Positions 1-11,700 of a stretch of 64,000 nucleotides of DNA are shown one piece after another. The position numbers were made by a program, and so were the translations under genes. A model generated the notes under the pieces. That model was not told where the DNA came from. It saw only the letters and a program-made list of their open reading frames with translations, and made no database searches. How positions within the stretch are numbered: position 1 is the stretch's first letter; the number at the start of each line of letters is the position of its first letter. The DNA comes from Edaphochlamys debaryana. Lineage: Eukaryota > Chlorophyta > Chlorophyceae > Chlamydomonadales. Location: assembly GCA_016858145.1 (NCBI GenBank), contig JAEHOE010000095.1:248001-312000 (forward strand), read 5' to 3'.

Positions 1-204
1 ACGTAGGTTCTGCCCCCGCTCGCAAGATGTTTTTGGAGAAAGAGTATGAGGGTCTGTGTGCACGAGAGGATATGCGTGCGGATAGCTATCAGTCTATTAG
101 CGCATAGCTAGCGGGTGGCCTGCACGTCCCGTTGCGCAAATCCCTCCTGGGCTTGCTGACCCGCCCTTCCCTGCACCTACCCCTTCCTTCGCCATCCCCA
201 TCAG

Positions 205-544
205 AGATGCTCTGCAAGGCGAACACGGCTTGGGACCTCAGCTCCGAGCACTTGCCCGGTCGCTGGCTGACGAGGCGCACGGCCCAGACGCCGTAGCTAC
301 AACCGTCGGCGCCTATGGGCACGAGGTCGCGCCGCCGCCACCTTACGGCCTGTACGGCACCCCACCGCCGCCGTACGGCCGATACGGACACCCGCCGCCG
401 CCGTACGGCCAGAACGGGCATCCGCCGCCGCTGTACGGCCATTATGGGCGTCCGCCCCCGCCGTACGGCCGGTATGGGTCGCCGCCGCCGCCGTACGGAG
501 CGTACGGGCACTACCCTGCTTCGCCACCACCAACTTACCGTTGA
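205..544 (+). CDS. Terminal exon of a Pro/Tyr/Gly-repeat protein (partial gene)
   Basis: The reading frame is open from a plausible acceptor (pyrimidine tract then CAG, ending at 204) to a TGA at 542-544. It starts inside a codon, so at least one upstream exon is missing or lies unresolved in 1-204. The first ~45 residues are ordinary helical-looking sequence (ALARSLADEAHG). The rest is a ten-residue repeat of the form PPPPYGxYGx, about six copies, ending PPPTYR and a stop. The tyrosines are spaced regularly, as in PYG-rich tails of other proteins that self-associate or bind membranes. I do not recognise the family, and no catalytic motif is visible. The repeat period is 30 bp, so other frames are also open across it; this frame is preferred because it has an acceptor, a non-repetitive lead-in and a sensible composition. 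Confidence 0.45.
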
Positions 545-2790
545 GCCACCTGGCATGCTGTTCGGGGCGTGCACCTGTTGCCGGTGAGAGCTGTGGTGTG
601 GGAGTCTTATTGGGGCTGGCGCGAGCCATGCGACGTGGAATAGAGTGGGGACAGGGGAGTCAGGGTGCAATGCGTCTAGCCGATCTTCAAAACAACCCGC
701 AAGCGCAAGGTCCGAAGTGGGGCCACGATAACCTGACCCCTTGGCTCCCGTCCTCCTATCCTCCCCGCTCACAGTCTTCCTGCGGCGAAGGCTACTTGAC
801 AACTCCCTCACCCGCTGCTGCACTGAGAGACCGCATGACGAGGACTGTTTCAGGGACATCCCCTTCTGGTGACGACAGTACAGTCTCTACGGCAGAAGTA
901 TGAGGACATGCTTCTGGGAACGTGAGTAAGGTTGGACCCTCAAGTTGGACCCTTTTGTGACGCACAGCAGCCGTGCGCGGTCTGGGGCCAGATGCTCGGC
1001 TGCAGGGCTGCTTATGCTGCCCCGGCAGTTCGGCATGTTTGATGATCAAGGGACCCAAGGGACCAAACGTGTGTGAGACTTTCGTACATTCTATGCAACA
1101 GACCGTGTGTGCGAGGAGGGCGGGGCTACCGACACTGCGCACGCATGGGCAAGCTTGGGGGTGCCTTTGATTGTTCATAAGCCTGTTTGGCCTGTGCAGC
1201 CGGCGCTGGCACTAGTCGAAGATTGATTGCACGCGGACTATGGGGGACCGGCCAGGTGATGACAGGGCACGTCGGGAGCGTGTCTGGACATGCGGACTTT
1301 GGGGCGGAGCGGTCGATTGCGCGCATACATGCATTGCGCTGCACTGCACTTTCTCACTGTGACGCAACCATGCACGCGGCTGGCCGGGCGCATGCGCGGG
1401 GCTTGCGCTTGGTGGGAACCGTAGCCGCCGCAGAGGACTGCTCCAAGCCTGGACAAGTGCTGGCCATGGGGACTGCGGGGACTTGAATGGGGAGGGAGGT
1501 GGGGAGCATGGGAGAGGCTTCAGGCATGAGGGGGGGGGGCCAAGCGTGGCTGGGTACAGCGTCCGGTGCCCTTCACTGGCCTGTTGGACGGCGGTGCATG
1601 TACTGCGCTGACGACGAGTTTGAGATTGGGATGTTGGGCATGAGGGTGTCATTTGGGATTGTGGAGGCGGGTTTTGCTCCCGCACACAGAGTGGGGCGAG
1701 CAGTCCTGGGCATCGTCAATCCTGGCCGTACATGATGCAGTCGTGGGGATGACGGGTTGGGTTGCTCACGTTGTGCTTCCTGGGGGAGCGCACCAACCCT
1801 GGGGTACGACGTGGGGGGTGCTGCCCCTTGTGCAATGCCGGCGGGCCGGCGGCTGTGGGTGGTCACTGCGCTCGCCTTCTGAGGGCTAGGCAGGAGTGGT
1901 GACGGCGCACTTCGCACCCAGGCACCCACGTGACAGCATCCAGGGACCCAAGTGCCGGCACCCGGTAGGAGCGTAGGGCCGGAAGTGACGGGCATGCAAT
2001 TGCAAGCCACGCAGCGTTCGACCGAGAGGAGGGACACACGACATCCCCTCGCGTTCCTGGGACCCTGCCGTACCGTGCTAAGCGATGTCTGGACGACAGC
2101 CCTAGGCGTCCCAAGCCTGCCGCAGTCCTGTCTTAGGGCCGCCGTATCGACCTGATGGGCTGAGGGCTGTGGGCCGGGGAGGCGTCGGGCTACCGCAGGT
2201 TGCGGCAGTTGAGCGGCGTGCCCTAGAGGGCGGGAGCGCGGTGTGCGGCGGGCTCGCGAACGTGTCCGGAGGTGTGGGTAAGCGATCCGTCTGCCCCGAA
2301 TGCGGTTGGGCCCGGTCCTAAGCCTTTCCCGCACGAGTCCTGCGCCCTCGGAGCCCAAATTGCCCAGTTGACGCATTTGCGTCGATTACACAGTCGCCAC
2401 GACTCGCGACTTTCAAACCGAGCCAGGCAGTTGGGATCCCCGGACGACGGAAGACTTGTTTCCCGTTACACAATGTTCTCTTATGCAGAAAACTTTGCAA
2501 TTGCGCTCAGTGAGCGGGTTGCGGCAGCCGCGCGGGCCGCCGAAATGCCATCATGATGTTAACCCGGACCTGAAGTCAACTCCCAGAGTGCCAAGTATTG
2601 TATGTAGCCTATACGCAGAGGACAAACATGCATACGAGAGATCGTGAGGAAACATAGCACGTCAGAAATGGCTCCAGCGCAGTCTGGGCCGCTGACTCGT
2701 AATTTAGCTGAAGCGACCGCGCAAAGCAGACCAGCTCAGTATCTACAGCCGGGGATGGGCCTTGGCCAATGCGGCGAGCGGCCGTGAGGA
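545..2790. other. No supported gene
   Basis: This 2.2 kb follows the PYG-repeat exon and precedes the cyclase. It must contain the 3' UTR of the first gene and the promoter and 5' UTR of the second. The open frames here are short, overlap on both strands and lack donor/acceptor pairs or recognisable domains. I see no TGTAA signal for the upstream gene and no convincing TATA box for the cyclase. Confidence 0.5.
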
Positions 2791-5700
2791 ATGGGCACGC
2801 GAAGGCCCCGGCTTGCCCTCGATGCAAGCCTCGCAGGCCCTATTGGACCCATATGCTGCTTGTGCTTGCTGTTATCGGCCGCGTGGGCCCAGCAGCAAAT
2901 CGGGTGGACGATTCCAGCATTCCGCGAGGACTGCCTGCGCGCTCGCGTGCGGGTCGTGCTACAAAGGTGTGCTATGGGAAGCTAGCACCTGCCCGTTCCC
3001 CACTGCTGGTCCCTTATCCCGGCCTCTTCATACTGTAGCTGCTCGGCCGTCGCCGCTGGCACTGCCGGCAACCGGGTCCTCACGCCGCGACTGGCGGTGG
3101 CAGCGCTGCTACGGGACTGTCTTGTTATTCCCAATGATGGCTACCTTTCGTCAAAGCCACAAAGGGTACGCCTGTCGTGTGGGGGCAGACAGTGGGGGTA
3201 CCGCCCGTGCGTGTGGTTTCACCCGCCGCACCGCGTTATCAAGATTTGTCCCAGGCTTGCCCGCACTGTGGGCCAGGTCCCCGTGGCTGGTTGGCATTCG
3301 AGGCCAGCTAGACAGCTACCAACTCCCCGCTGAGACGGTCAGAAAAAATGCTGGCTGCCCGGACTGCACGAACGCCGGGGCCTCATCACCCCGAAGCATG
3401 CTCAGCGGCCTGTCATCCCCAGTCGTCTCGGATGCTGTCGCAGGCATCCTTCAGCCCCCTCTCTGTAGCGCTAGTCTTCTTGGCCCCTCCCTTCTCTTGC
3501 CTTCTCCTGCCACCGCCATCCACGCTCCCCCTACCGCATTCCACCCGTGTGGCACGATGCCCTCCCGTCGCCCTCCCTCGACTGCTAACCCTCCCTCCAT
3601 CCTCCGTCTCAAATCCTTTCCCGCAGCCTCTTCGCTTCATCGCTCCCAACTCGCGACTCATTGCGGAGATGGCGCGGAGGAGCAACGACTCTTTCGCGCG
3701 GCCAACCGGCATTACGGTGGATTACCAGATCTACGATTTTGTGAGCCAACGGAGGGTCGGGTCGGGGTTGTGACCTACGGACGGTGATGTGGGTCGGTCA
3801 CAAGGCTTTCGTGGCCATGTGCCCGTCCTCAGCTCACGTGGAGACCGGGCTGTAGGGTGGCATGCGTTTAAGGCCGGCAAACGGGATTACCGGGTCCAGG
3901 GCCCTGGACTCGGGTCTGGGCCTGGGTCTGGGCCTGGGTCTGGGCCTGGGTCTGGGTCTGGGTCTGGGTCTGGGTCTGGGTCTGGGTCTGGGTCTGGGTC
4001 TGGGGCTTGGGCTGGGTCGGCGTCTGGGTCTGGGGTGCTGTGCGTGGGAGCTGCAAGTGCTACGGAGCATCTGTGGAGCATGCTGCGCTCGCGGAGGCGG
4101 AGGCGATGCAGCCGAGGCCAGCAGCGCCCTTGGCCCCCGCTGGGCGCACCGGCAGAGGGCCCAGGCCACGGGGGCGGCAGTCTCGTCACCCCTCGCTGGG
4201 CGCACCGGCGGTGGGCCGCAGTCTCCGCACCCCGCGCAGTGGTAGCACCGTAGGCGGCGGCGCCCAAGGGGACCGCACCTCGCAGAGGCAGCGCCGTCGG
4301 CGGCTGCGCACATGGGGGCTGCTCCCCGCAGTGGCAGCCCTGACGGCGGACGAGGCCGCAAGCTGCCGCCCCAGAACCGACGGGGAACTCTCGCCGAGGC
4401 AGCGGCGCCCTAGGGTGGCCGCTCTATCGGCAGCCGCACGCCGCTGCGGCCGCCCACTCGGGGTGACCCAGGCCAGGGGCCATGCGCCTAAGGCGGACGC
4501 AACGCACCGTCCAGGGTTGCGTTCCCGGGGGCGCACCTACGGCCGACGCAGCGTCTAGGGCTGCGTGCCAGTGCTCTCAAGCCCCTGAGGCGCGGCGCGT
4601 GTCAGGCCGTGACGGCCGTCGGGGTCGGTCGCATGCAGCGGAGTCGCCAGGCGGCCCATGGGCCAGCGGTGCCTGCGGACGCGACCAGCCGGACAGCACG
4701 GGGGGACAGGCGGAGGCTGGACAGGCTGGGAAGGCAGGACAGCCCCGAGCGGCCGGACAGCTTGGAGCGGCCGGACAGCCCGGAGCGGCCGGAGAACCTG
4801 GAGCGGGCAGACAGCACGGAAACGCTGGACAAACTTGAGCGGCCGGACAGCTGCGGGGCTCGGACCGCTCCACCCGGGCTCGGTGGCCCGGGCTCCGACC
4901 GACGGTGGCAGCCCCTTGCCCTGGCCCCTGGTTCCATCGGGCGCTTGCTTCGCCGGCAAGCATGCTCAGGTGGCCTCAGCTTTGGATGGGGCCCCCTTGC
5001 TACCAGCACGCCAGAATGCCACCTGAGGGCCGCTCGGGTGACCCATTTTGCCCGGCTTGAGGCCTGGGTCGGCCTGGGCCGGAGCCTGGGCCTGGGCCTG
5101 CTGTCTGGAGCCCTGGGACTTGAGGCTTAGGCGGTTCCATGCCAGGCCCAACTAACTCCGGCAGCGGGGTGGGCCCGTCCCCTGTCAGACGAGGCTGCCC
5201 TCGCTGATGGCTGCACGGGCTGCCCGTTGAGGAGGCGGGCGCGGGGGGCTCCCGTCGTTTACGCCGGGTCGCTCACGTCAGGCCGGCCAGCTGCAGCCCA
5301 GCAGCCGGGGCTGCCAAGCCCTGCGAACGGCGCTGCAGCCTCGGGGCAACAGAGCGGGCAGGGTCACAGGGCCGCGCTCAAAGCCTTACTGCGCTGCCTC
5401 GAGGGCGAAAGAGGCTCAGACCACAACAGCGCTGTACGGGCATTCCCAAGTCATTGCAGTGACTTATGCTTGCCCCGCCCGCCACTGCAGGTGACGTACA
5501 CGGAGATGAGGCCGGGGCTGCTTCTGGACCCCAATGCCCCCTCGGCCTCCTCTGGTTACGACGTACTCCTGACCTCCACCTCGGCGCTCGGGGATGTGGC
5601 CTCGGTGGGTTGGTGCGCTGCCTTGAAGATTCTGGACAGGCCTCCCTGCTCCATTGCAATAAGGTTGAAACAGGCCTCGGCCTTGGGCATTACTTCGAGG

Positions 5701-8700
5701 ATACTGAAGAGGATGCGCTCCAACTTCATCCCGTTGCCGTACTGGTACGACAGATCCCCGGCAAGCTGCCGGACCTGAGCGGCCTGCTGCGCCTGGAGGG
5801 CATGGTGGATGGCGACCTCGGTAACTTCCGTACGAACGGCATCATGTGCGTACGACAGGCACTTGGGGCGCTGTGGCGCGGGCGTGGGCGTTGCCACAGG
5901 GGGCCACGGGAAGGTCGTCCTCGAAAGTCCTGTTTGTATGGGGACAATTGTGCCGTGTGCCGCCCGTGGCACCACCCTGTGACATGGCCATAAAAGGCGT
6001 ACCATCCTCACCAAACATGGCGTGGCTTTGCAGGTACGACGGTGCCGTACGCGCTGTACCGCTCGCGCAGTCGGCGCTGCTGCTGCTGTACGACAGAGAG
6101 GTTTTTGCGGCGGACAACGTGACCGTACCGCAGACGTGGGACGAGGCGGCGGACCTGGCTGGTGAGACCTGGCGAGGCCCTTTGCAGGAGCCGGGGTTGT
6201 GTGACGGCTGACGGTGACTCCTTAAGGTTGGGTTGCTGCCTTGGGGCGTAGTTCCCGGATTGGAGGGGTACGGCATGGCCGCCTCGCGGCTGCTCCAAGG
6301 GCCCTGCTGGAGTTGCCCTGCCCCCGCCGGTGCGAGTTGATGGTTGCTCGACCGCTTTGCACCGCCGCGCCTGGCCCCCAGAGCGCTACCACGGGCGTGA
6401 CAACCGGGCCGGGATCTGCGCCCTGACCGTCGGTGGGTGGAGGGGCTTTCGATGGGGCGGCGGCCGCGGGCGAGTACACGGCCTTGCGGGCCTGCATGTC
6501 CCCGGCTGCGTCAGACAACCCTCCCCCGCCCCGCCTCACCCCGCCCTTCCCGCCTTGCGCCCCGCCCCGTCCTCTCCCAACCCTCATTCTCAGGCTGTCG
6601 CGCCGAGAGCTTCCTGCTGCGCGCCATTCTGGGGTCGTACGTGCAGTCCCAGGGGTCGGGGCACGGCGTGTTCTGGGACCCGTCCACCCTGGAGCCGCTG
6701 GTGCGGAACGAGGCCATGGAGAGGGCGCTCATGGTGGGCCCGGGTTGGGCCTGGGATGGGGGCCTGGGTAGGGGCCTGGGAGGGGCCCGAGGCCCCTGGT
6801 GCGGAGTGGAGTGCAGTGGAGAGGGCGCCCATGGTGGGGGGGGGGCCTGCTGGCGCCTGCCGAGGAGCTCTGGGGTGTAGCGCGGGGGTGGTATGGAGGC
6901 TGGCGCGCGCACGTGGTGAAATTGGGGTCGGCCAAGGGTGTTGGCCGGGGACAGGGGGGACCGGCTGGGGCCTGGGACTGCAGCTACGTGGTTGAGTTGC
7001 AGGGGGGTAGGGGGGTGGGGGCTGGGCTGATGGGTTCTACGTCGGTGGTGGGATCACGGGGGCCGAGCCCTGCCGTGGGTACCGGCAGAGAGACTGTGGC
7101 GATGAAAGCCACAGCCGTCTAGTGGGGATTGCGCCGGACCGACGGGGTCCACGGCAGTGGCCGGAGCACGGGGGCGTGGTCCCCAGGCGTGGTCCAAACC
7201 TGGACGCCGCTCTCAAAACCGGCTGCCCGCTTGCGCTTCCCACGACCGCAGATCTTCCTGCGCCTGCGCGCCGCGGGCCCCACGGAGAGCGACGCGCCGC
7301 TGTGTCGCCCCACAAGCTTCATCCGGGGGCAGTGCTTCATGGCCATAGCTAGCGGAGAGGTGTTCAAGGTGAGGGCTACTACCCGAGGAAAGGGCCGCGG
7401 GGACTGCAGTGGGCACGCACAGGCTGGCTGAGGGGGACGTCATGTGGCGCGCTTGGGGCGGGCGATGTTGGGTGCCCTGTGCTCAAGATCGCATATCGCC
7501 TTTGGGTGCCCCCTTCTTCCCTTGCTCGCTCTTCCTCTAACGCCCCTCCGCTCCCAAACTCCCTCAGTCCGGCAGCGTGGGTGCCAAGGAGCTGCGGGCC
7601 ATGCGGGGGCGCATGGGCTTCGCCCCCCTGCCCGGCTCCGATCGGGTGCTGGACCGGAGCACGGGCTCGCTGGTGCCGTGCGATGAGGCGCGCTGCCCCC
7701 ACGCGTTTGGGACCACGGCTGAGGTGGGCGGGTGACGGGATGGTGGGAACCGGAGAGGAAGGTTGTGGCGGCAGCGTGAGAAGGGGATGGGGATGAGGCG
7801 GGTTCTGGTCGGTGGGCCGGCGGTGGCGGCCATGGCACCGGGTGGAGGCACCGTGGCGGACTCGCTGACCCATCCCCGCACCCGTGTTTCCCCCCCTGCA
7901 GGGTGTGCCCGTCAACCGGCCCGTGGCGCTGACCTCCCTGGTGCTGCTGGTCAACGGCCTGGCGCCCTTCACGGACCAGTTCTTTGGGTGGGTGCGGGGG
8001 AAAGGGCTGGAGCTGAGGTGTAGAAGTACAAAAGCGAGCCGAGCTGATGTAGGACCAGGATCAGTCGTGGACCAGTTCTTGAGGTGGGCGGGGGTGTTGG
8101 GTGCTGGTGGGGCGGAAGTTCGGCGGGGAGAGTCAGGTGCGGTCGCGTTTGCCACCACCGCCGCCCTCCGCCCTGACCGCGCACCCCGGTTGGCCCCTGG
8201 CACCGCAGCTACCAGCTCGCGGCCTACCTCGCCAGCCCCGCGGTCATCGGAATCGAAGGCCTGCTGCTCGCAGACAACGGTGAGGGCTTCCCGCGGCTTC
8301 CTGCAGCTTCCCTTCTCCTTCGGCCGACCTGCCATGCCATCCCATCCACCTTGCACGCGTTCGCCGCACGCACTTTGCCGCCGTCACCCAATCAATCAAC
8401 CTGCCACTACCCACGCCCCCTCTCCTGCCCCAGAGCTGCTGCCGGTCCGTGCGGAGGACATGGCCCCCTCCACGCTGCCCGCCTGGGCGGAGGCGGGGTA
8501 CGACGGCAACGACACGCTGGGCTTCCTGGACGCGTGGCAGCAAGTGGTGACGTCGCGCAACATCAACGGCGACCTGCGAATCCACTACGCACAGAACGTG
8601 ACGTGAGTGCTAAGCGGGTTGGAGGAGGCAGAACTAGGCGTAAGCTTACGCGCCTTTACCGCTAGCGTACTAGGCAGAAGTAGGCAGAACTAGGCAGAAC

Positions 8701-11700
8701 TAGGCATGAACTTACACCGTGATGACAACCCCTGGCGCTCCGCCTTCCCTGCACCCATACCCATACCCCATGCATCCACATCCGCCCTCTACCCCCCCAC
8801 CACGCAGCAACGCCCTCACCTGGGCCGCCACCGCCCTGCTGGACCTGGGCCTGGCCCCCTCGGACCCCACGCTGCCCGGCACCGTGGCCGCCGTCACGCA
8901 CGGCCTCAACCGCCTGCTGGGGGAGGTGGTGGATGCGATCGGGGGCGCGGAGGCCTTCGGCGCCGAGTACAGGCGGTGAGCTCCCATGCCTGGCAGCGTG
9001 GCCGGGCCGGGCAGAGGGTCCGGTGCTGACTCCCAGCGTGGCCCTTCCCATGGCCCACGGGCCCGATGGTCGGACACTGTCTTCAGGTTAAGGTGTCTTG
9101 CAATTGTCTCGGGAGCGGGCGGAGCGGGCGAGGGCGGGGCCAACGTGGGGCGGGGGCTCAGACCCTCGGCTGTGCTGAGCCCACGCACGCGTGCGGCCCT
9201 GTCCCGCAGGTCCCTCCCCTGGACACCCCCGCCCCCTCCCGCGCCGGGGGACCCTCGCGCTCCGTTGCCCCCGGGCTCCTCCGTGCTGTTTCCGGATGGG
9301 AGCGCCGGCAACGGCGGCGGCGGCGGCGGCGGGACGCAGCGCACCCTGGCGGCCTTCATCAGTGCCTGCGGCGGCGCGCTGCTGCTGGCGGCGGTGCTGG
9401 CGTTCGTACTGCGGCGGCGGGCGCGGCGGCGCGGGCTGGCGGCGCGGCTGCGCGGAGGCGCCGTCAAGGCGCCCGGCGCGGGCAGCGGCACGACGCTGTG
9501 CTGCACCGACATAGGTGCGTACGGCAGCGCGGGGGTGCGACAGCGGTGTACGGCAGGGGCACGGGGCAGGGGCGTGGGCAGGGTTGGGGGCCGATGTAAG
9601 GAGCGGCTGGTCCATTCGTGAGGTCTGGTCTGTCCGGTGTCCGACATTCCCTTGCCCCTCCGTCATTCCCGCAGAGAATTCCACGGCCTACTGGGAGGAG
9701 CTGAGTGAGGTACGTCGTACGTGTACGGGCAGGATTGTACGGCAGTGCATGCGCGCTTGTTGGCCGCAGGAGCTCAGCCCAGCAAGAGCGGAACCCTCGT
9801 CACTAGTATGGATTGCACCCGCGCATCCCTTCGCACAAATGTCATGTCGTACATTCGTGCCGTGTCGTACACGCAGGCCATGAACGTGGCGCTGGACGTG
9901 CACCACGGCACCGTACGGCGGCTGCTGGCCGAGCACGGGGGGTACGAGTGCCTCACCGAGGGTGACAGCTTCGTGGCGGCCTTCCACACGGCCTGCTCCG
10001 CCCTGGACTTCTGCATGGAGCTGCAGAAGGTGGGCCCAGGGGCTGGGCCTGGGCTGGGCCTGACGTGGTCCTCCAGTGGTCCTGGGTTTGGCTCGCTAGC
10101 TCAAGGCGGCGTGTCGTGCCCGGGCCTGGGCAGGGGTTGGGAGAGGGACGCACAGTACACAGGCTGCTGGGGGTGGGGACGTCCAGGCACGCAGCCAAGG
10201 GACTTGCGAGGCGATACGCTGAGCAGCACACGCCCCTCTTCATCACCGCGACGCTTCCTCTTCCTCCCTCGTCCTGTCAGGCTCTGCTCGAGGCGCCCTG
10301 GCCGCAAGAGCTGCTGGCCTTCCGCCCCGCGCCCCGCTCGGGGCAGGCGGAGGGCGGCGAGGAGGAGGCGTTCGCGCAGGAGGTGGTGGCGACGCGCGTG
10401 ACTGCGGGGTGAGGATGCCGTGGGGGGCAGGGGCTGCGGACGGGCGGTTCCTCCAGTGAGCCATGGTGTCACACAAACCCTTGATTTCCGTGGGGGGACA
10501 GGGCCCGTGGTCTTGGGATGGAAGCCGTGCCAGGGGTGCTACCTGCGGGACGCCTTGGTGTCACTCAAACCGCCTGAACCTCTTACATCTATTGTTATCT
10601 TCTCGTAACCTTGTGTAACCGAGCGTAACCGCGCGAAACCCCACGCAGGTTTTCGCGCACCTCGGCGGGCAGCGTGCCGAGCCGCTGGCTGAAGCGCAAT
10701 CGCTCCGTGCTGGGCCCTGCGGCATCCTTTGGGTCTGCCTTCGCGGCACCCGGCCTCGAGGAGCCGCAGCCGCAGTCGCAGCTGCAGCTGCAGGCGCAGC
10801 GGAGCAGCAACACCAGCAGCGATGTGGCGCTCGGCACCTTGAGCGCCGTAGGCACGGGCATGAACACGTCCCTGACAGGCCCGGCGGTGACGGTGGTTGG
10901 GCGTGCGACCGAGACCGGCGCCACGGCGCCTGGATCCATGGAGCCGCTGTGGAAGCTGGAGGAAGTCAAGCGCCGCGCGTCGGACTACGGCGCGGTGACG
11001 GGCGCGGGGCGGTACTTTGCCGGCGGTGGCGACTCGCACGGTGGGTGGAGGAGGTGGAGGGGTTGCGGGGCGGAGGGGGATGTGGAGGGTGCGGGAGGGC
11101 GGGGCGTGGGGGCGTTGGTGCTTGCGGGGCGGAGGAGGAGGTTGTGCGGCGGGCCGGAGGCGTCTGAGGGTGGGGCGGTGTCTTGGCGACGCCAACGCGG
11201 CGGGAGCTGTGGGTGTCTGGCGGCAGAGCCGTCTGCCACAGTTGGCGGTCGTATCCGGGAGACACCAGGGATATGCTAGGTGCGTGCGCCCTTCCCACCC
11301 TCTGTCCCCGCCCCAACCTCCCCCAACAGAAACCTCCGCTTCCATGCGAGTCGACACGCCGTCGCTGCTGCAGTACGGCAGGCCGTCGTACGGCCGCATG
11401 ACCTCGTCCGTACTCACGGCGTCCGAGGCGGCGGCCGCGATCGCGAGCCCGTACCGCGACATGGGCCCGCTCTCGCGATCCCTGCGCGTCGGCCCCCTCG
11501 CCCCACACGGGCCCTACCCCAGCCACCCCGAGGACGCCACCCACCTCTCCAACTTCCGACCCTCGAACTACGCATCCGTTCCGCCATCGCCGCTCGGCCC
11601 ACCGCATCCGGTGGTGTTCCACGCCCACGTCCCCACCGCCAGCCAGAGCATCAGCGGCGCGCCCCAGCATGGTTACGCCAGCTTCGCAGAGTGCCTGACG

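Noticed and set aside
3862..4245. Gly-Leu dipeptide protein
   Set aside because: Product of a hexanucleotide array inside an intron; all frames are open there.
3627..8975. Recent bacterial transfer of the solute-binding ectodomain
   Set aside because: The domain is spread over a dozen introns, and this domain pairing is known in volvocine cyclases, so any transfer would be ancient.
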